From Actinomycetota bacterium (GTDB lineage Bacteria; Actinomycetota; Actinomycetes; S36-B12; UBA5976), in contig CANBWF010000067.1 in the NCBI GenBank assembly GCA_947373075.1, positions 1 to 7,190 of the forward strand: a stretch of DNA of 7,190 bases, in the 5' to 3' direction. Made by a program: the position numbers and the translations under genes. Position 1 is the stretch's first letter, and each line of letters opens with the position of its first letter. Under the pieces are notes generated by a model. It did not search any database, had not been told where the DNA came from, and worked only from the letters and a program-made list of their open reading frames with translations. Below, one piece after another: positions 5,151-7,190 of the stretch.

Positions 5151-5181
5151 GCTATAGACGTAAGCCAGCCCAAAACTTCAA
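5151..5181 (-). promoter_or_regulatory. Weak promoter candidate for the deacetylase gene
   Basis: On the minus strand TTGAAG (5181-5176) and TATAGC (5156-5151) are separated by 19 bases, longer than the ideal 17. Transcription would start near 5144, giving a leader of about 30 nt that contains the AAGGAG. Plausible but not compelling. Confidence 0.3.
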
Positions 5182-5248
5182 CAATGAAACGAGGATGAAT
5201 ATTTGCCCGATAATCAGGGAATTTTGGCTTGGTTCATCAATTACTGGC

Positions 5249-5254
5249 TAATGT
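5249..5254 (+). promoter_or_regulatory. Putative -10 element for leaderless sigma factor 2
   Basis: TAATGT, matching TANNNT, ends six bases before the ATG at 5261. Identical hexamer and spacing occur before nrtR. No ribosome site precedes this ATG, so transcription probably starts at or near the start codon. Confidence 0.42.
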
Positions 5255-5260
5255 TTGCCT

Positions 5261-5851
5261 ATGAGTTCTTTTGACAACGGCGACTTTGATTCAGATCAAG
5301 ATCTAGCAGAGACTGAATTGCCGGGTTGGGAAGAAATCTATGCCTATGCCCTGACTGAAGCGCGTTACTCAGTGAACCAGCCACAGGATGCGCAGGATAT
5401 TGCCCAAACCGTCGTTAAACGACTTTTCGAACGCGACCTGCAAATTCGAAGTTGGCGAGCCTATGTTCGCACCATGATTAAGAACATCATCATCGATAAC
5501 GTTCGAAAGCAAGAAAGTAGATTTCAAATCGAGGAGTCTATTCCCGATGCCGGTGACTACCGCTGGCGCGGAGTCCGCGACCTTTTTGGAAACCCCGCCT
5601 CAGTGTTCAAACCTCGCGACATCGCAGTCGATATTGCGGAGAATGACCTATTTCGTAGGATCTTGGCCGAAGTGCCTTCAGAGAAGCGTGAGATGTTTAT
5701 CGATTATCTTGAGGGAATGCCTGGAGCAGAATTGGCTCAAATTTATGGGTATTCATCCGCCCAATCTGTGGCACAGGTAATTGGTCGAATCAAGTCCGAT
5801 CTGCGCAAGAAGTTCAGGGACACACAACCAGAATCTCAAGACTTGGGGTAA
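5261..5851 (+). CDS. Sigma-70-family (ECF-like) RNA polymerase sigma factor 2
   Basis: 196 residues from the ATG at 5261 (a TTG at 5255 would add two). After an acidic N-terminus (1-20), region 2 spans about 25-88 (PQDAQDIAQTVVKRLFER, then WRAYVRTMIKNIIIDNVRK). A linker of about 45 residues (RWRGVRDLFGNPASVF...) is longer than in the first sigma factor. Region 4 is at about 130-186 with the helix-turn-helix segment MPGAELAQIYGYSSAQSVAQVIGRIKSDLRKK. The shared xxNIIIDxxR block and GY(A/S)SAxxVxQ turn suggest it is a paralogue of the sigma at 2735. No anti-sigma gene is recognisable next to it. A TPR gene follows in the same direction after a 168-bp gap, and the deacetylase gene is divergent upstream. 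Start chosen for its ATG and the leaderless-type -10. Confidence 0.78.
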   Translation: MSSFDNGDFDSDQDLAETELPGWEEIYAYALTEARYSVNQPQDAQDIAQTVVKRLFERDLQIRSWRAYVRTMIKNIIIDNVRKQESRFQIEESIPDAGDYRWRGVRDLFGNPASVFKPRDIAVDIAENDLFRRILAEVPSEKREMFIDYLEGMPGAELAQIYGYSSAQSVAQVIGRIKSDLRKKFRDTQPESQDLG

Positions 5852-6019
5852 AGCTGTCCTTTTCGGACCTAACCGGACACAACAGAGTTTGGTTCGCTGA
5901 AGGCGAAACGCCACATTATTCGTGCTGTCGAAAATGTCACACCCTAGGAGTATGTTTGACAGTCCCGCCAGATTCTCTGGCCCGGTTGCCTGATGACAAC
6001 ATGACAGATGGAGGCCGCC

Positions 6020-7190
6020 TTGAGCGACGATTACAGCGAAATGTCCGACGACGAGTTGTGGGAACAATACAACGACGTCAATACTTTTGAGAAAGGCCAA
6101 ATCCTTTTTCACCTCCATCATCGCAGGACGCATGAAGGCGAATATCGCATTGCTCTGACGTTTGCTGAACAAGCTTTCGATCTTTACAAGAACTCAATGT
6201 ATGCGCGCGAAGCAGCTATGGCGAAACAACTAATGGGTCACAGCCAAAAGGCATTACGCGAGTACGAGCCTGCGATTGAATCATATAAAGAATCTGCTGA
6301 CTTATCATTGTCTTGTGGCGCCGATACCGACACTGCTCGCACCGAAAACTACATTGGCGATGTCTACTGGTACATGAACGACTTTGAGAAAGCTGCTGAC
6401 CACTACAAATCGTCTGAAACAATCTTTGACTCAATCGAAGATTTCCGCGGCGCAGCAATGTCTGCTCGCGAAAAAGGCGATTCCCTAATGAGTTTGGGTG
6501 ACTACCGCGAGGCAGTTCAGGCTTACCTACGCTCAATTGAGAACGCGAAGGCTGCAGAAAATTCGCATGCAATCTACAACGCCTACTTCAACTTAACTTT
6601 CGTTTACATGGCCATGAACTGTGTGGCTGAAGCGCTAGATACTGCTGAAAAAGCCTTAGCTTTAGCTAAAACCTGCCCGTGTCCAACCTGCGAAGTTGAA
6701 TCTCTTGCACTCGTTGGGGAAGTTCATGTTCTGGCCGGAAACTACGATTTGGGTGGCCCATTACTCAAGAAAGCCAAGAAAATTTACTACGAACGCAGCG
6801 ATACGAAAAGGCAAGCAACAGTTCTAGTTGAGTTGGGCTTTTCCGAGATTCGGCATAGCCCATTTACTAACGAAGCCAGCGAGTATCTAGAGCAGGCAAA
6901 CACTCTGTTGAACATGTTTCCAAAGCGTTGGCGCACGAAACTTCGAGCGAATTTCGGGCTCGGGCGACTGGCTCTGCTGGATGGCAACCATGAATTGGCT
7001 AGTGAATATTTTGCCCTTGCCTACATGCACTCGCAGGAGTCAAAGCGACTTGTTGGCGAACGTCACAGGATGCTGCCCTGCTACCTTGATTCTCTACTTG
7101 GGATTGAAGAACCTGAACAGGTAATAAATATTCTTAACGATGTCTCGGAAGAAAATGATTCCTGGACTCTCATTGACGGCTTGCGCTATG
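6020..7190 (+). CDS. Tetratricopeptide-repeat protein, 3' end cut off by window edge
   Basis: 390 codons are open to the edge, with no signal peptide or membrane segment. It is built of helical hairpins with TPR spacing: about 40-80, 80-110, 111-144 (YIGDVYWYMNDFEKAADHY), 148-184 (KGDSLMSLGDYREAVQAY), 190-217, 228-256 (LVGEVHVLAGNYDLGGPLL), and further units to about 350. TPR arrays bind peptides or partner proteins, so a scaffold or regulatory role is likely, but no effector domain is visible; one might lie beyond the edge. A CPCPTC cluster (Cys219, Cys221, Cys224) between repeats could bind metal or be redox active. The TTG at 6020 is preferred because GGAGG lies five bases upstream; an in-frame ATG at 6008 has no ribosome site. 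It follows sigma factor 2, co-oriented. Antisense ORFs here are shadows. Confidence 0.8.
   Translation, partial: MSDDYSEMSDDELWEQYNDVNTFEKGQILFHLHHRRTHEGEYRIALTFAEQAFDLYKNSMYAREAAMAKQLMGHSQKALREYEPAIESYKESADLSLSCGADTDTARTENYIGDVYWYMNDFEKAADHYKSSETIFDSIEDFRGAAMSAREKGDSLMSLGDYREAVQAYLRSIENAKAAENSHAIYNAYFNLTFVYMAMNCVAEALDTAEKALALAKTCPCPTCEVESLALVGEVHVLAGNYDLGGPLLKKAKKIYYERSDTKRQATVLVELGFSEIRHSPFTNEASEYLEQANTLLNMFPKRWRTKLRANFGLGRLALLDGNHELASEYFALAYMHSQESKRLVGERHRMLPCYLDSLLGIEEPEQVINILNDVSEENDSWTLIDGLRY

Noticed and set aside
5111..5173. Longer deacetylase start adding 20 residues
   Set aside because: The ATG at 5113 has AAGGAG at ideal distance and begins just before the conserved domain; the extension has no ribosome site and covers the likely promoter and palindrome.
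5893..5912. Overlapping hairpins TTCGC/GCGAA and GGCG/CGCC after sigma factor 2, considered as a terminator
   Set aside because: Stems are only 4-5 bp, mutually exclusive, and no run of T follows.
6008..6010. ATG start for the TPR gene
   Set aside because: No Shine-Dalgarno precedes it, whereas the in-frame TTG at 6020 has GGAGG five bases upstream. The choice is not certain.
5753..6572. Minus-strand ORFs of 139 and 118 codons
   Set aside because: They are antisense shadows of sigma factor 2 and the TPR gene, with no ribosome site or domain.

Overview
The window looks like chromosomal DNA from an actinobacterium. The strongest marker is a WhiB-family iron-sulfur regulator (four cysteines plus GIWGG), a family confined to Actinobacteria and their phages. 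Base composition by eye is near 45-50% GC, low for the phylum. That would fit small-genome freshwater or marine lineages such as Nanopelagicales or low-GC Microbacteriaceae, but the assignment below phylum is inference. Genes are tightly packed, some convergent pairs nearly touch or overlap, and strong AGGAG ribosome sites coexist with starts that look leaderless. No rRNA, tRNA, insertion sequence, prophage or CRISPR array was seen.

Left part (1-2700), a putative NAD/ADP-ribose module. A truncated minus-strand gene at the left edge encodes a protein resembling the ARPP-1 family (ARG and Rhodanese-Phosphatase-superfamily Associated Protein). It is divergent from an NrtR-type regulator, a Nudix domain with destroyed catalytic residues plus a winged helix. 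Their 82-bp intergenic region holds two 20-bp palindromes of the same design (8-4-8, TGCGTAAA-like arms), 32 bp apart, each overlapping a -10-like element of one of the two genes. Convergent with nrtR are two tandem minus-strand paralogues of the dual-specificity/rhodanese-phosphatase fold (active site RCx5R). The ARPP-1 family is named for association with exactly this phosphatase class, so the co-occurrence is meaningful.

Middle and right (2700-7190), regulation and deacetylation. An ECF-like sigma factor is convergent, with an 8-bp overlap, with a WhiB protein carrying an extra C-terminal helix-turn-helix. The roughly 360 bp upstream of whiB hold a possible leader ORF of 43 codons with a strong Shine-Dalgarno and a nested hairpin. 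Next is a minus-strand class I/II zinc histone-deacetylase-like enzyme with all catalytic residues, preceded by a 20-bp near-perfect palindrome. It is divergent from a second sigma factor of similar architecture to the first. Last is a TPR-repeat protein that runs off the right edge.

Taken together the window is dense in regulators (NrtR, two sigma factors, WhiB, a possible TPR scaffold) around enzymes that, by family, could act on ADP-ribose, phosphoester or acyl-lysine substrates. A tentative reading is an NAD/ADP-ribose-responsive regulatory island. The nrtR/ARPP-1/phosphatase part is well grounded. Membership of the deacetylase, WhiB, sigma and TPR genes in the same pathway rests on proximity only.
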